A stretch of DNA of 64,000 nucleotides, from the NCBI GenBank assembly GCA_013397435.1, contig VZRG01002958.1, forward strand, positions 1 through 64,000, written 5' to 3'. This stretch comes from Erythrocercus mccallii. Lineage: Eukaryota; Chordata; Aves; Passeriformes; Dicruridae. The translations under genes and the position numbers were made by a program. Shown in pieces: positions 23,401-36,200 of the stretch (position 1 is the first letter of the stretch; each line of letters begins with the position of its first letter). Below the pieces are notes generated by a model. The model did not search any database. It had not been told where the DNA came from and worked only from the letters and a program-made list of their open reading frames with translations.

Positions 23401-26400
23401 CCTTGGTGAGCTCCTCAGTAGAGTTGTGCAGAGCTGGTGAAGGACTGATTCATTCTTTTGCAGCAAAAAGTGATGACCTCAGAGTGGAGGTGAGGTTGTA
23501 ATTCAGTTCTCTGCAGCTGTACAGTACTGGTGCTTTGGGATTTCTTTATGGTGCCTCTCCTTACTGAAATATTGATTTTTCTGTTATTAATTTTAGCTCA
23601 CCTGTGTGCTTGTTGCATGGACAGCTATGTCCTAGACTGCTCACTGTTTTAACTCTGGATCTGCTGTCCTCTTCCAGAGCTTCAACTACTGGATCCCAGA
23701 CCCTTTTTAGGAGATAGCAGGTGGAAAGGGTTGCAAGAGAAACAGATCAGACACCTGAGAACAGCCTGAGCTTTTCACAGTCCTTGCTCAGGCTCTGATT
23801 CCTTATCAGCGGCTATGATGTCCTCTCTGCTCCTTACGTGACTACTAAGACCAACCAAAATATGACAAAGTTGGCAAACAAAGGGTGTCTCAGCCAAGGC
23901 GTTTCGGAGACTGTCACCTATTTTGTTGCTTTGCTTTGCTGTGCTTTGCTTTGCTTTGAAGACAGTTAAGGTAGCTGTCTGAGCAATAGCAGCTGCTTCT
24001 GCTTTTTCTTGGAAAGCAAGAAGAGTGGAAGGAAAATCTTGATGCTGATGATGTATTTCAAGGGGAATGTGTAAAACGAGCAGGGAATTGATTCCTGCAA
24101 ATTTCAAGATTTAGAGCTGGCACAGAGTAATATTTAAAACGTGTAGTTGTCCATCTGTGTTCTTGCTTTGTGGTCTCAGCATGACCCAGTCAGACCTGTC
24201 AAGCTAACAAGCAGTGAGAGAGCATGTGACACCATTAACCCTCTCTTTACTTTGTGATGCTTTTCAGGGATCTCAGTGAATGACTCAATGCTAGGGGTTG
24301 GCAGCATGCTCACATTTCTTGCTGGGTGTGAATCTTGGTCATTTGTTTTGTGCTCATGGGGTTTTGAGCAATGCTGAGTGAAGCACAGTAGCTTTTAAAA
24401 TCAGGAGAAAGATCAGAAGTTTGGGTGGGCATCTCTTAACGTTGTAGGTGGTGTGGTGCGCATCAGATCAAGGTTGATGTGCTTGACGTCTTCCATATGT
24501 GCTTTTTTGAAAAAGCTTTTGCTGTATTGCTTATACCTGTGAGAGAGAAGGCAGATGAGCATTACCAGAATGTGTATCTTGAATCCTAATATTTGGAAAG
24601 CCCTGCCTTTTTTCCAGGTGGATAGCAAGTGCTACACAGCTTCCACCACATGAGGTGGTTGGGTGTTGTCAGGCTAGATATAGAAGACAATGAATTGAAC
24701 TAATAGGAGCAGAGGAAGAAACCACTCATATTTTGATGTGCTTTTTGTAATGGCTTTGATTGCAGTAGCAAGAAATTGTTAGAAAAAGTAAGACAATTGA
24801 ATTTTGGTGGCCCTTTGAAAAGCTACTCCTTGAGGACTTCTCTTTTGTGTTGGTGACTGGTGGTGCCAGATGTCAGTAGGGTTTTATCCTCAGTCCTCCT
24901 TGGCGAAGATGTTCTAGAGAAATGTGTGCTAGCCACTTTCTGGTGACGTACCACTTTCTGAAGGAGGCTTGCACAATGCAAAAACCTTGGCTTTTAAGAT
25001 TTTCCCAGAAATTTAGTCTGAACAATATAAGCATGGAGATGATGATGTGGGACCATAAGACAAATTCAGCCATCTAGAATTACATGGACTATGAATGTGA
25101 CCACTGTGAGGTGGCAGACTAAAAAGTGGATTGTTGCTTTCCTACCACCAAGCACCAAAATGCTGATCTTGGCATAATGGCATGTAGGCAGCAGCCTGTT
25201 TCTGCTCTTATGCTGTTGTTCTTCTTAGAGGTCAAAGCGTGCCTCAGCTATCCACAGTTTATATTGGCTTTTTCCAATTTAAAAAAAACTATTGATTTTT
25301 TTCTCTTTTTTTGGAAGCCAATACGTGAAAATACGTTACCTTTCAAGAATGACAGGGTTTCAGGGGCCCATTTTGATAACCTTTCCTCTTTGTGCATCCA
25401 TTCCCTGATGCTTCAGAATTTCCCTGGAGAACACTAACATTGTACAATGCCGATTGGCACAATGGTGGCCCAGAGATGAGGTCAGTAAACATGAGCAGGA
25501 GCTGTGCTGTGTGCTGGTTCACTTGTGAGCCATTTGCCTTTCTCAGAGGCAGCTGCAGAAATTGTAACTTCATAAACATCAAACCTAGCCAGGACTCTAA
25601 GCCAGAACACTTGCTTCTAAAATAAATCGTGTTATGGTTTGCTTAATGTGCTTGGAGAAGGGGAATGGGATAATGAACAGCATCTAGTCAGGATTTTTTC
25701 ATTAGTGGATATGCAGATGAGGCTTCTGCTCAGAGGGGCTGTGACTTGCAAAGTGTTACATAATAGCCCGACACGCTTTTGAAACTCCCAAAGTGACTGA
25801 GCAGATGCCCACCTAAAAGTCATCTTTGGCTTCTAATGTGATTTGCTGCTTTCAAGGAAATAATTTATGTATGCTGGTTTCATTTGTGTGATTTTGCTGG
25901 TAATTGGTGTGATGAAAAAGAAGACTCAGCTGGTATCTCCAGATGTAGGAGGAGTCTCAAAGCATCTCCAGATGGATTGACCTCCAGATTAACTTGGACA
26001 TTTCTAGATGTTTCAAACCTGGGGTATCTGGCTGCATTGGCTTTGGGAACTGGGTGACAAACTGCACTGTCTCATCTTCAGATTCTTCCTTGTGTGTTCT
26101 GCCTGTGTTCTGTGTAAGTCAGTGTGGAAATACTTCCATAAAAATCACCCTTCCCCAGCAGAAGAGACTGTTTCTTTATCTGGCTCTCAGGTAGCTTCCT
26201 GGCTTTTAAAAATCTGAAAACAGAAGATGCTTAGTGACCTATTCAGGTCTCACAGGAGCTCTTTTGCTGTTAGTAAGGGGATCTTTGGTCCCTCTGTTCA
26301 TGCCTTCATCTCAGAGGCCTCAGATCCAGTCCCAGCATTTGCTCCTTGGCCTGTTTCCCTCGTTTCCAAGCTGCTGCTCATTCCTGACAGCTCCAGGCTC

Positions 26401-29400
26401 AGAAAAGGGCTTTTGATGTCTGGTGAGATGCTGGCAGAGTCTGCTTTGCAGGCATTGGGCCTGGGGTTTCCCCGCTGGAAAGTGCAGTTTGCAAGATGCA
26501 TTATTTTTTTTTCTGTAACTAAGAGATGGTGAAGCAAGAGGGTTTCTGTGTTAGCCTGAAGGGGAGGCAGAGCTGTTTGCTGCCGTACTATCTCATTTAC
26601 ACGTTACAAACTGAGCCAGGCTTAGTCTGGCCTTTCCCCCATGGGGATGCTTCTGCTTTGTAGTGTGTGCTGGCTCCTGTTATGATCTGTGTAACCTTTG
26701 TGTCTAGTGTTCATAGCTCTAAGTGAATTTGGAACCCCTGGCTCTTAATACCTGTGGTACTCCTGTCCTTCAGCAGGAGAGGCATCTATGACACAAGCAC
26801 TGTGCTGCTTCGGGGGAGTTGGAGGGTTGCAGGGATCTGTCTGGCTTTCAATGTATTTGCGGGTCATGGTTAACAGGGTCAGGGGACTGTCACACTCACA
26901 CATGCAGCAGCTCATCTGTTCACCTGGATTACTCAGCTCAGAGGTGTGTTCCATAATGTGGATTTAATCCTTTTGAGAGGTACAAATTGAAACACAGGGA
27001 TGCCTCAAAGATTGACATGCTAATGCATGGTGGGATTTTGAGGCAGTGCAATGGAGCTGGCAAAGGGAATACTTACCCAGTGAAGCAAGAAGAGACCTGG
27101 CACTTGGAGGTGCTTAAAACTGGGGTGAATAAAGCTCCAGTCAACGACGTGAAGTCCTATGCCCTGGCTGTGGGTCAGCTTCTCCAGAGAGCCACGTTTG
27201 TCATGCTCTGTCTATTGCAAGCCCCAGTGGGAGCTTGGTAACTGGAGTGCTACTACCCTTGGATTTAGGGAGCCTCTTGCAGAAGCTGCAAGCAGAAGCC
27301 CTGTCAGCTTGGTCAGCATTTCAGGAGGCAGCACTGTCCCTCCACTGACGTTTTCTTTGCATCTATCACAGAGTCTTTGTCATACAGGAGATGACAGAAA
27401 ATCGGTTGTTTCCTTCAAGGCTTACAAGGTTATGCGTTATTGATGTTAAAATACCATTCACCTTTGCTTGTTTTCAGGTGAATTGGTTTGAGATGCAGCC
27501 TGGGCTGGCTGCTTGGATAGCAGCACACACCTGCTGTAGGCAGCTTGGCAGGCCAGGCAGCTTGGCCCTTGCCTGACTGCAGAAGAGCTCTCACCACATT
27601 TGATTCCTTTTAGAAACCAGCCAACAGCTTCTGTCTAGAAACCAGCCAACTTCTGCTTATCTAGTCAGCCTACAAAATTTTCAGTTATTCCAGCTTGGTC
27701 TTGTCTGGGTTGCTTCAGGGAACAGGCTGAGTTTCCCAGGGAACAGCTTCTTCCACCTGGTTTGAAGAGGAATGCTGTTTTTTTTCTGAAAGGGGGAAAA
27801 CTAATGTTTTACTTTGAAATTATAAAAGTGATGGAGATGTACTAATTTTAGCTCTGTCTGCTCTACACCAGGTAATTCAACATAAAATACATACATATGC
27901 AGTGTGCAGGCAGATGTGGTCTGGAGGTTCACTTGTGTGAGGGCTTAATTCCCTCGTGGAAAGTGTTGAACCTATGCACTCCAGCATTTTTAGGACCTTG
28001 CAGGCTGGAGGATCTGCTTCTCTTGCAGTGCATCTGTCTGTGGAAGGCACCTGGGACTGCAGCTCAAGCACAAAAGTCTACCAAAAAATATTCAGAGAAA
28101 ATACACCTTGGCTCAAAAGGGATTAATTTTTTTAACAAAACCCCTTTAGATGAGTATTATTTTCTCCTTAAGTGATCATTCCAGAACGCTGGAGGACTAT
28201 TTATTGAGACTAAACACAAATGGGGAATATTGAAAAAGGGTAATTAGCCTAATTTTTGTCCCCCTTGGTCTGTGATTCCCCAGAGCTAACAACATTAAGA
28301 TAGCATGGAAAGTTTTATAACTGTGTCAGGTCTAAACTGGGGCAGGTTTCCCAAGCGAGGAGTGTCTCCTGAGCGGTAGAGAGCTGGCATTTTCCACAGT
28401 TTCCACCCTTGTTCTCGCTTTCTCAACAGGAAGGCTGGGGACAGGGTAACTTTGTGCTGCTATGAGTAAAGATTTTAACTGTCTTCTCTGCTTTAAGTCC
28501 CCCTATACCCAAACACCAACATCCTTTCTCAGCCTGATACGCACCAGGTGTTTTGGTTAGGTGAATGTAGCTGTGTTGAGCCACCTGGGGGTAAATTGGA
28601 GGGATTTTGGCACTTGGGATGCATAAGGTTGCTATTACGCAGCAGACTACAGATAATTAGCCTGCAAGCCTGCTTGATATGCCTGTTTGTCTTTCTCAGC
28701 TTGCCCTTATGCTGCCTCTCTTTCCCCTCTGTGCAAGGATGAAGCTCTGCTGGTACACTTCTCCAAGGGCTTGCAGGGCCCCTTGCTGCTCACTGCTGAG
28801 CTGAGCACTTTGCTGACACACTGCAGCCTTGGCATCCCTTATGCAAGTTCTGTTTCTGGCCAGCAGGAGTGAATTCAGCTGTGCTGGAGGCATCTGAGCA
28901 CCACACTGGGGCAAGTCCTGGGCTGTGGGTGTTGTGTTGTGCCATGGTGTGATGGATTGGGGCTCTCCTCCTTAGTAGCTCTACACCTGCTGTAAGACCA
29001 GGGTGCAGCAGACAAGCTAGTATATTAGACTCACTATGCCACTGAACTAAAGCATGAAAATTTGGGTTTAATCCCCTTCTGCAGATTAGCTGGAGCTGTC
29101 AGCATAATGCTCATTCCAGCATGTATTCTTCCTTCCTTGTAGCAGTTTATGTGACTAAGGCACTTCTGGGAGCAGATTAAGCACTTGCTCTTAAATTAAT
29201 CTGCTACATTTCAGTATTGTAAGAGCTCTGTGGAACCCCTTCTGGGACAGCCTTGACAGCAGGTGTTGTCTCCATGTGGTTTGTGCCCAGCATCCATAAA
29301 CTGGGGCCTTTTGCATGCACTTAGGTTGCAGCATTTCAGTTGGTAACTGTAGAAGAAAGAGTGATAAATTCTTCAGTGGAAGTTGGAACTAACATACCCA

Positions 29401-32400
29401 CCACTGGGCACAAAACCAGCAGGCTGGGTGGGTATGGCTATGCCTAAATGTTTGGCTAGCACTTCAAGCTTGGTTCAGAGATGAAGGGTCTTAAGGACAT
29501 CTTGTAAGTATTTGAGGCACTTAGTGATCCAGTTTCTAGCATATTATCCTTATAATAGCTTCTAAATATGGAAGATATTTCTATTTTACAGTTGCACAAC
29601 AGCTTGTACTATCTGTACTACCAGGCTCCAGCGTGGTCCAAAAAATTAATAACTGTTCTGTGTTTTGGAAATCTTATTATGCAATTTAATATCATAGCAG
29701 TGTAATGAAATCTCTGTGGCAAAGTGATGAGAGTGAGTGGTTTTGTGTGTGAATTACAGGGTCTGCAAGTGGGCAAGACACTAGCTACTTGTTTTATTGC
29801 TCACAATATACTTATTTTCATGTTTGTTCCTGGATTACAATGTGTGAATAGCATCCCAGTAAACAGTCTGGCAAATAATTATTTATCGAGTATTTAAAAG
29901 TGAAAGGTCTTGTAATTTTCCTTAGTAATGACTGTGATTTCTTCCAGCTGGATTAATGACTCCCATTTCTTCCCATGAAGAACAAGAATTGTTTTGGCTT
30001 CTACATGGAGAGGGTTATTATCTCCCATAATAATGCAGACCAGAGGATTTCTTTTTCCTTCCTGGCCTGAGATCTGTGAAAGGTTGAAATGTGCATAAGC
30101 TGAATTAATACCTTGTAAAGCTCTTTAATACTCTTCCGTCATTCCTGTTGGAGTGGTGCAGGAGTTGCTACTGGCATCAGCCCAGCAGCAGCCTGCTTCA
30201 GAGCAGCTTTTGTTTCAGTTTATGAGGCAGTAAGTGGGTCTTGTGATGGAATTGCCTTGAAAGGTCACTTTTAATTACACTTCTGTCACATTCCTCTGTC
30301 CCCAGCTGGGCAGTCCTGGTGGAACAGGTTGCATGCAGCTTTGCAGCTGAATTTCTGCAGTGGACAAGTCCAGAAATATATGATACAGCAGCTGCTGGGA
30401 GGCCAAAGGGAGCAAAGAAAATGGAATTAAGAGTTGTATTTTGTGCCCAGCCAGTGTTACTGGTACCCTGAGGTGGAGAAGGGTGTGAGAATTGAAGCAT
30501 AAGTAAACCCTTGGTAGCAACCTGACTCGTACCTGTGGATAGCTGAAGTGTCTGTCATTGAAGGCCTGTGCCAGACTCTCCGTGTGCATCATGTGCTTTC
30601 TGCTTTCTCACCCTTTCTGGGATTGAGCATCATCCTGTTGTGAGAGCTGTGGCTTGTAGTACTGGTCCAGCCAAGAGTGTGCTAACTGTCGGAGTGCAAA
30701 TCCCTAGAGCTATTTTTCATTTTAGCCTTGTGCCTTTCTTTCCCCAGCTGGTAGGGAAGACATCAGTTAGTTCTGTCTCTAGGCTGGAGAAGGCTGAAGA
30801 TACACAGGAGATTAAGGCCAAGAGCCCAGTGCTGAGATCTCAGCTCTGCCACTGGCTTTGAAGACTTGCTTGCTGTTGTGTGTGTCCAGATCCTGTAAGC
30901 GACTTAATTGCCAGATCCCTGTATGTTCATGGGAGCTGAGCTGGGCTGTCATCTCTTAGCAGAGCCAATGGGGAAGGCATGCTTTCAGTAACCTCTGCTT
31001 TCTTTCCCAACTCCTGCCTCCTCTTGGTCCTACACTCTTCAAGGTCCAGAAGCGTGCAGGGTTCAACAGCTGGGATCCAACCTAGGAGCAGGTCCTGTGG
31101 CTGTATTGAGACCAGTCTAGAATTTGGTTTTTCTCCCAGTGCACGTGGTTACTGTGCTACACCTCTTGGATTCCTGCATGCCCAAGGTTGCCTGATGTTT
31201 CTCTCTGTGGCTTACATGCTCCCTGCATGCTGGGGGGTGCACCCTGAAGGCACAGCAGTGGAGGGGGTGACAAGAGGAGAGGGGCTCTGCCATAAGCCAC
31301 CACTGCAGAGTGCACAAGAGAGGGTGCTGCTTCTCAGCTTGGCAGGGCTCAGAGCTGGATGTTTAGATGCTGCATTTGAAAATAAATAGACTGTGTGATT
31401 TCATTGATCTGAACTCAGCCTCATGGTTGGGGGAATTCAGTCTTATTGCTGCATGAAGACACTGAGTTTATGATGTCAAATTAAATCCGTGGATGTAGGG
31501 TAACCTTTGGTGTATGACCACTACATGACATGACCACTGTTGCCAAGGGCTGTGACTGGATGGTGTGTTTGGGGTGTTCTAGGCTGTGATGATGCTGTAG
31601 CAAGGTTTTTTTTTTCTTCTTGAACTGCATTTCTCCTTTTCCTACCCCTTCTAATACCAATCTGATCAGCAAACACTTTTAAATATTCATAGTGTGGGAT
31701 TTGTCTCCATCCACATGACTGCCATGGTTTGAAAAGCATGTGACAATGCAGGGGGGAAATGGGGCTAATCTCCTCCTGCACTGGCAGAACAAGGCTGAGC
31801 AGTTGTACAGCACAGGCATTTATCCTTGTGCCTTTTCCACTACATTTGCAATCTGTGGAGAAGGAGGAAGTTTCAGATGCTGATTCACCGTCAGGATGGA
31901 GACAGGGATGCACTAGTTGTATGCAAGTGTGAAATTTCAGGACATGAGTGCCTCCAGAGTTAACAGATAACCGTGTCACTTTCCTTGATGCCAGCCCAAC
32001 AGAAAGCTGTCTGGGGCTGCAGCTCCTGCGGTTTCTCCATGACAATTAGCCAGTTCTTTCATGGAAGTTGTGAGGTCAGGCTGGTGGGTAGGAAGCAAGC
32101 AGTGATTAGCCTGACTTGTAGCCAGGGGAGATCCCATGGCCAGCCAGGCTTTCGGCCTCTCATCAGCATATGGTCTAGACCAGGGATGAGGCTGCACATC
32201 CTTGCTGGAGCAGATGGAGCCAGAGGCCCAGGTTGCAGCAGGGTGAGATGGAGGATTGTTTCTTCTGTGCTGGCTGAGCTGCTGGTTGCTGCTGGCTGCC
32301 TCTGTGCCCGTAGAGCTGCAGGGCCCTGGAGAGGCTCACAGGCTTGTGCTCCATGGGAACAAAATGGTTAGCTTGGCAAATCAGGGCAACCTCATTAAGA

Positions 32401-33259
32401 GCTACGGAGAGCGTGAAAAGCATGTTGCTGGAGGCAGGTCATGGTAAATGAGGGGGCTAAAGTAGTGGGGTTTTCTAACAATTAATTATTGAGTGGTTTT
32501 CTAGAGATTCTTTCTCATGTTTATAATTCATTCTCTGCTGTAGATGCCATATTGATTTATAATTTTTTGAAGTTCAATATTTTGCACCTTCGGGGCTTTA
32601 AACAAAAATTAACTAGAAAATGAGAGTAAATTTCTACATTCTGCCTTGTCAGAGCTTTCTCTCCCATTGCCCATTCCTAGAGCCAGTTTCCATGCTCTGG
32701 TTTGGGTTGCAGATGTTGCTAAACCTGTGCGCCTTGGGCTCTGAGACGTGGGTGGCAGAAGAGCTGCCTCACTGACCAACAAATGAGAAAATCAAGAGCC
32801 CAATTAAGAACCTGGAATTGCCCCCAGTGACCTGAGAACATTTAGTAGCGGCTGGTGAGACAAGCCTGTTTGAATGAATAAGCATTCCAGTTTGTTGGAA
32901 GGAAAGAAATTCCCCTCCTCCCCTAGCTCTAATTAGCTACTCTTTTTCTTTTTTCTGCCATGAATGCAGTTTGTCACTGGAATGAAATCTTAACAAGATA
33001 TGTATTCTTCAGCTTGCAGCTGATGAAGCGATCTCTGTGCAGTGGATGTGGAAACTCTTGTACCTGTTTTCTGTGTTTCCTTGATGGATCTTTGATTTTA
33101 CTGTTGAGTACAGCTCTTCCTCACCCTCTGTTTTTTCTCTTTTTCCTCCAACAGGGTGACTAAAGAAGTGGACTCAAACTCAAAAGAAGCTAAATCTTTT
33201 CTGAAGCAGCAAGAGAAACTGCAGTCAGCAGCTCCACGTTCCTTGCCGACAGTCTCGGG
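17410..33259 (+). CDS. CFDP1: Craniofacial development protein 1 (BCNT family), 5' five exons; 3' end outside the window
   Basis: Exons are 17410-17476, 17543-17651, 18390-18621, 20366-20466 and 33155-33259 (614 nt, 204 codons plus 2 nt). All introns are GT-AG with matching phases. The translation begins MSASESEQEQYSSAEDDDYVPSG, then AEYSEDDESELV, a Lys/Glu-rich low-complexity stretch, [51 protein letters not shown] and SLPTVSG, aligning end to end with the first two thirds of human CFDP1 (299 aa). CFDP1/BCNT is a nuclear chromatin protein, relative of yeast Swc5 in the H2A.Z-depositing SWR1/SRCAP machinery, needed in craniofacial and cardiac development. The acidic N-terminus fits histone binding. 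The conserved C-terminal BCNT domain, normally on the last exons, was not found before 64000. The gene diverges from TMEM170A and has introns up to more than 30 kb. Confidence 0.95.
17937..18150 (-). mobile_element. CR1 LINE 3' tail (minus orientation) in CFDP1 intron 2
   Basis: The sequence reads CTGGAATGGTTTGGGTTG, then GGACCTTAAAGACCACCT, CTGCCATGGGCAGGGACACC and AGCTCCATCCAGTC. This is the reverse complement of the CR1 3' UTR, beginning at the CR1 3' end. It is 5'-truncated, as is usual for CR1. It lies about 500 bp downstream of the CFDP1 start codon. Confidence 0.93.
18622..20365 (+). other. CFDP1: CFDP1 intron 3
   Basis: Donor GTAACG and acceptor TTTTGTAG flank this 1.74-kb intron. 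I saw no gene, RNA or clear repeat within it. Confidence 0.85.
23926..23958. repeat. (TTGCT)n pentanucleotide microsatellite
   Basis: Six and a half units of TTGCT, the fourth changed to GTGCT, lie in CFDP1 intron 4. It is a short imperfect microsatellite. Confidence 0.9.
27611..27660. repeat. 25-bp imperfect tandem duplication
   Basis: Two adjacent 25-bp units both begin TAGAAACCAGCCAAC and then diverge (AGCTTCTGTC versus TTCTGCTTAT). This is a small local duplication in CFDP1 intron 4. Confidence 0.8.
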
Positions 33260-36200
33260 GTGAGTATGGGATTTCCCTGCCCGGGTATGGGCCCTTAGTC
33301 AGAAAGATGGCACTGGACCCTATAGTGCAGGCTCTGCAGTATTTATTGGGTGTTTATTTTCTGCAGGATATCAGTGGGAGCAAGACTAGGCCTGGAAGGT
33401 GTGATGATTTGGGCTGGAGGGAAATGTGGGGAACAACCTGTGAGTTCCAGTGACTCCCTTCATAGGTTCAGGCCCAAATTTTTTAATCCTCATAAATCAT
33501 TCATCCTAGTAAGGAAATAGTGGTTTGACTGTCTCAAGCAGCCTGATGAAACTGCAGGTAGCCAAGGAATATGCCTGAGATTGCCTGCAGTTCCTTTGAC
33601 AGGTGCTTCTCAGGGCTATAAAAAGCCATGTCAGACTGGGATGTGGCTTCTTAGAGACTTTGGGTGAGCATTTAAATGAGAGATGTTTTTGCCTCTTTGA
33701 TGTTCTCTAATATCATTTTGATGTGGATTTGTCACTTTTCTGTTCAAGCTCTAACACCTAATTCTGAGATTATCATAATGCTTGTCAAAGATACAGGGAG
33801 GTCAGGTCCCCTGTGCATCTGACATGCCAGTCTGGTTCTTGATGAGCTTGGGAGAACACCAGCTTCTTAGGAATAGAGGAGATTCTTCTGTGTTCCAGTG
33901 ATGATTTTTATTTAAGTCAATTGTTTGCATTTATATTTGAAAGACGTAAGCTGCATATGATTTGATCACACAGAAACAATACCCATCAAATAAATACATT
34001 GTCCTTCCCATCTGCTTAGAGCAATTCTTGAATGTGTGTTAAGACTGCCTTTCCCTGAGATGCTGTTATTCAGTTGCTGCAGCTGGATTGTAACTCATTT
34101 TTTTCCAGCTAAGTACATAGCTTGTACTTAGGTCAGGGTAGTGAAAGCATAGTGTGTGTTATGTGTGTGTGCATGAGCCTTGACAGCTGCTGTTCTCTGA
34201 AGCTGAATGAGGGGCATAGATGAGCAGAGTCTTCATGCTCTTGTTCACACTGCACAAGGGTTCGTCCCTGCAGAGCTCATTAATTGTAACCTAAGTGTTG
34301 TTTACAAGGTTTTGTGCTGGAAAACTTGCCTTTGGTTTGGCTGGCATTCTTTGTGCAGTTTTGGTGGCCAAAGTTTGTTCGAGTGGCAGCTGAAGCTGGG
34401 GCAGCTCTGCACTGTGCACACTGCTGGTGGTCCCATGTCTTCAAACCTGCCTTCCAGTTTCCCCAGCAATTGCCCTGCTGCTCTGAGTGTGGGCAGGTTT
34501 GGCAGCCCACTGGGAAAGCTCCAGGAGCTGTTCACCTTCCAGTTCAGCAGAGATCCATGTTTCCTCCTGTGTCTTACAGGCCCAGGGGAGGAACTGGATG
34601 GCCTGTGCAGCCTGGTCATTACCAAGGGGTGTAGTTGCTTTTGCTGGAGCTTGGATTGCTCAGGAGTAACAGCCACAGCTCAGTTTGTGTTAATGTTGCA
34701 GATACCTGAAGAATTCACATCAAATATGCAAAAAGTGGACTAAAAATCGATGTAAGAAATAATGAGTTCAAGGACTTCTTTAACTTTCCTTCAGTGTGAT
34801 TATTTTGGAAGCAGCTTAATTAGGCCACTGTTCAGCTTGCTGATGTGTGATGTCCTACTGACAGTTGCTTGTCCAGAACATGAGATGACCTGGCTGTGGT
34901 GATGGGTGGGGAAAAATATCCCGGGCTTATATGTCTTGTCTGTCTTCAGAGCACCAAACCCCGATGCAGCACAGCCCCAAATGCCTTCCCTTTCGCTACC
35001 TCCTGCAGCACATCCTGGCTTTGTGCAGGGATCCTATGGCAGAGGAGCAGCAGTGGTGTTTGGATCAGTGTGTGGAAGAGTCCAGCTCTCTTGAGGCTTT
35101 AGCAGGAGGTTCTCTGGGGCAATCTGGCCAGCATGGGCCCTCTGATCTGAGGGTGCTCCAGGGAGTCTTGGACTAGTATCTGAGACTGATCCCTGAGACT
35201 GCCAGCAAACATGCTTGCTGTTAGGCTTAGGAAGATGCTTCCAGCTGGGAGGCCAGCCAGGGTATTCTCAGGTGAGAAAATTACTAGCACTGGCTTGTGG
35301 TATTCCTTAAAGCCAGAGGCAAGCCCCATATGTTAAGCAAATTAACTAAGGTCAGGTTTTAGACTTGAGCCAAGCTATCCAGACCCTGCTGCTCTGGAGC
35401 AAAGAGCCAGCCATGCCAGAGCAGCACTTGGGGATCGACAGAGCTTGGCATAGCCTGACAGTTCTGCACCTTTTGTCTACTTTAAATAGAAGTTTTGGGG
35501 GAGAGGGTACATATTTTTCCCTATGCATTATGGGAGAGACCCAGTCTATTGCCACAAGGCAATGATAAACATGATTTTGGGATCTTAGCTATGCCTATGG
35601 ACACCCACTGTGCTGTGAGCCATTGTCAACCCCCAAGAGCTTTGTCAGCTATTTAAAAAAAAAAGCCTTGCCCTTTGTAGAGGGAATTTGAGCAGCTAAG
35701 AGTGGCCTCTCCATCTGGCTTTTCTTCACCTTGCAAGCAGCATGGATTTTTTCTGAATGCAGCCTACCTACCCTGCATTTATTGAATTTCCCTTCTCTAA
35801 ACAGACAGAAGTAATCCAGAAAAGCAACAGTTGCAAAACCAAACATCCGGCTCCACGTCTGCATGTTACAAACCCTTGCAAACTTAACTGGTCCAGGGGA
35901 GGGGATGTTTGGGGCTGAAAGTGCATTTCCTGAATGTGTTTAACATCCATACCGGATGTGCTATAAAAAGCTAGATTTGTGCTTGTGAGGGCCATGGGGG
36001 TGGTTGGAGGAGAATAACTTAAACACTTGGCTGTAATTAAAGCCAGGAGTACAAAACAACCACCCACTTCTCTCAGCAGGCTTTGCTAGAAAGGTCAGAA
36101 GCCCTTGGTTCCCAGGGATGTGATGGTTTCCCAGCCTTCACATTATTCCCATCGTGTCCTCCTGTGACACACAGCTAGGCTGTGTTCTGGCAGCAGTGGG

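Larger units (their letters stand above)
20467..33154 (+). other. CFDP1: CFDP1 intron 4 (12.7 kb)
   Basis: Donor GTAAGT follows GAAATCAA, and acceptor CTCCAACAG precedes GGTGACTAAAG. The phase (2/1) restores the lysine of [10 protein letters not shown]. No nested gene was recognised on either strand; open frames are short and unlike known proteins. The only repeats noticed are small tandem repeats at 23926-23958 and 27611-27660. Confidence 0.8.

Noticed and set aside
34207..34743. 178-codon plus-strand open frame in CFDP1 intron 5
   Set aside because: It resembles no known family, overlaps open frames on the other strand, and has no promoter or splice context; it looks like chance.
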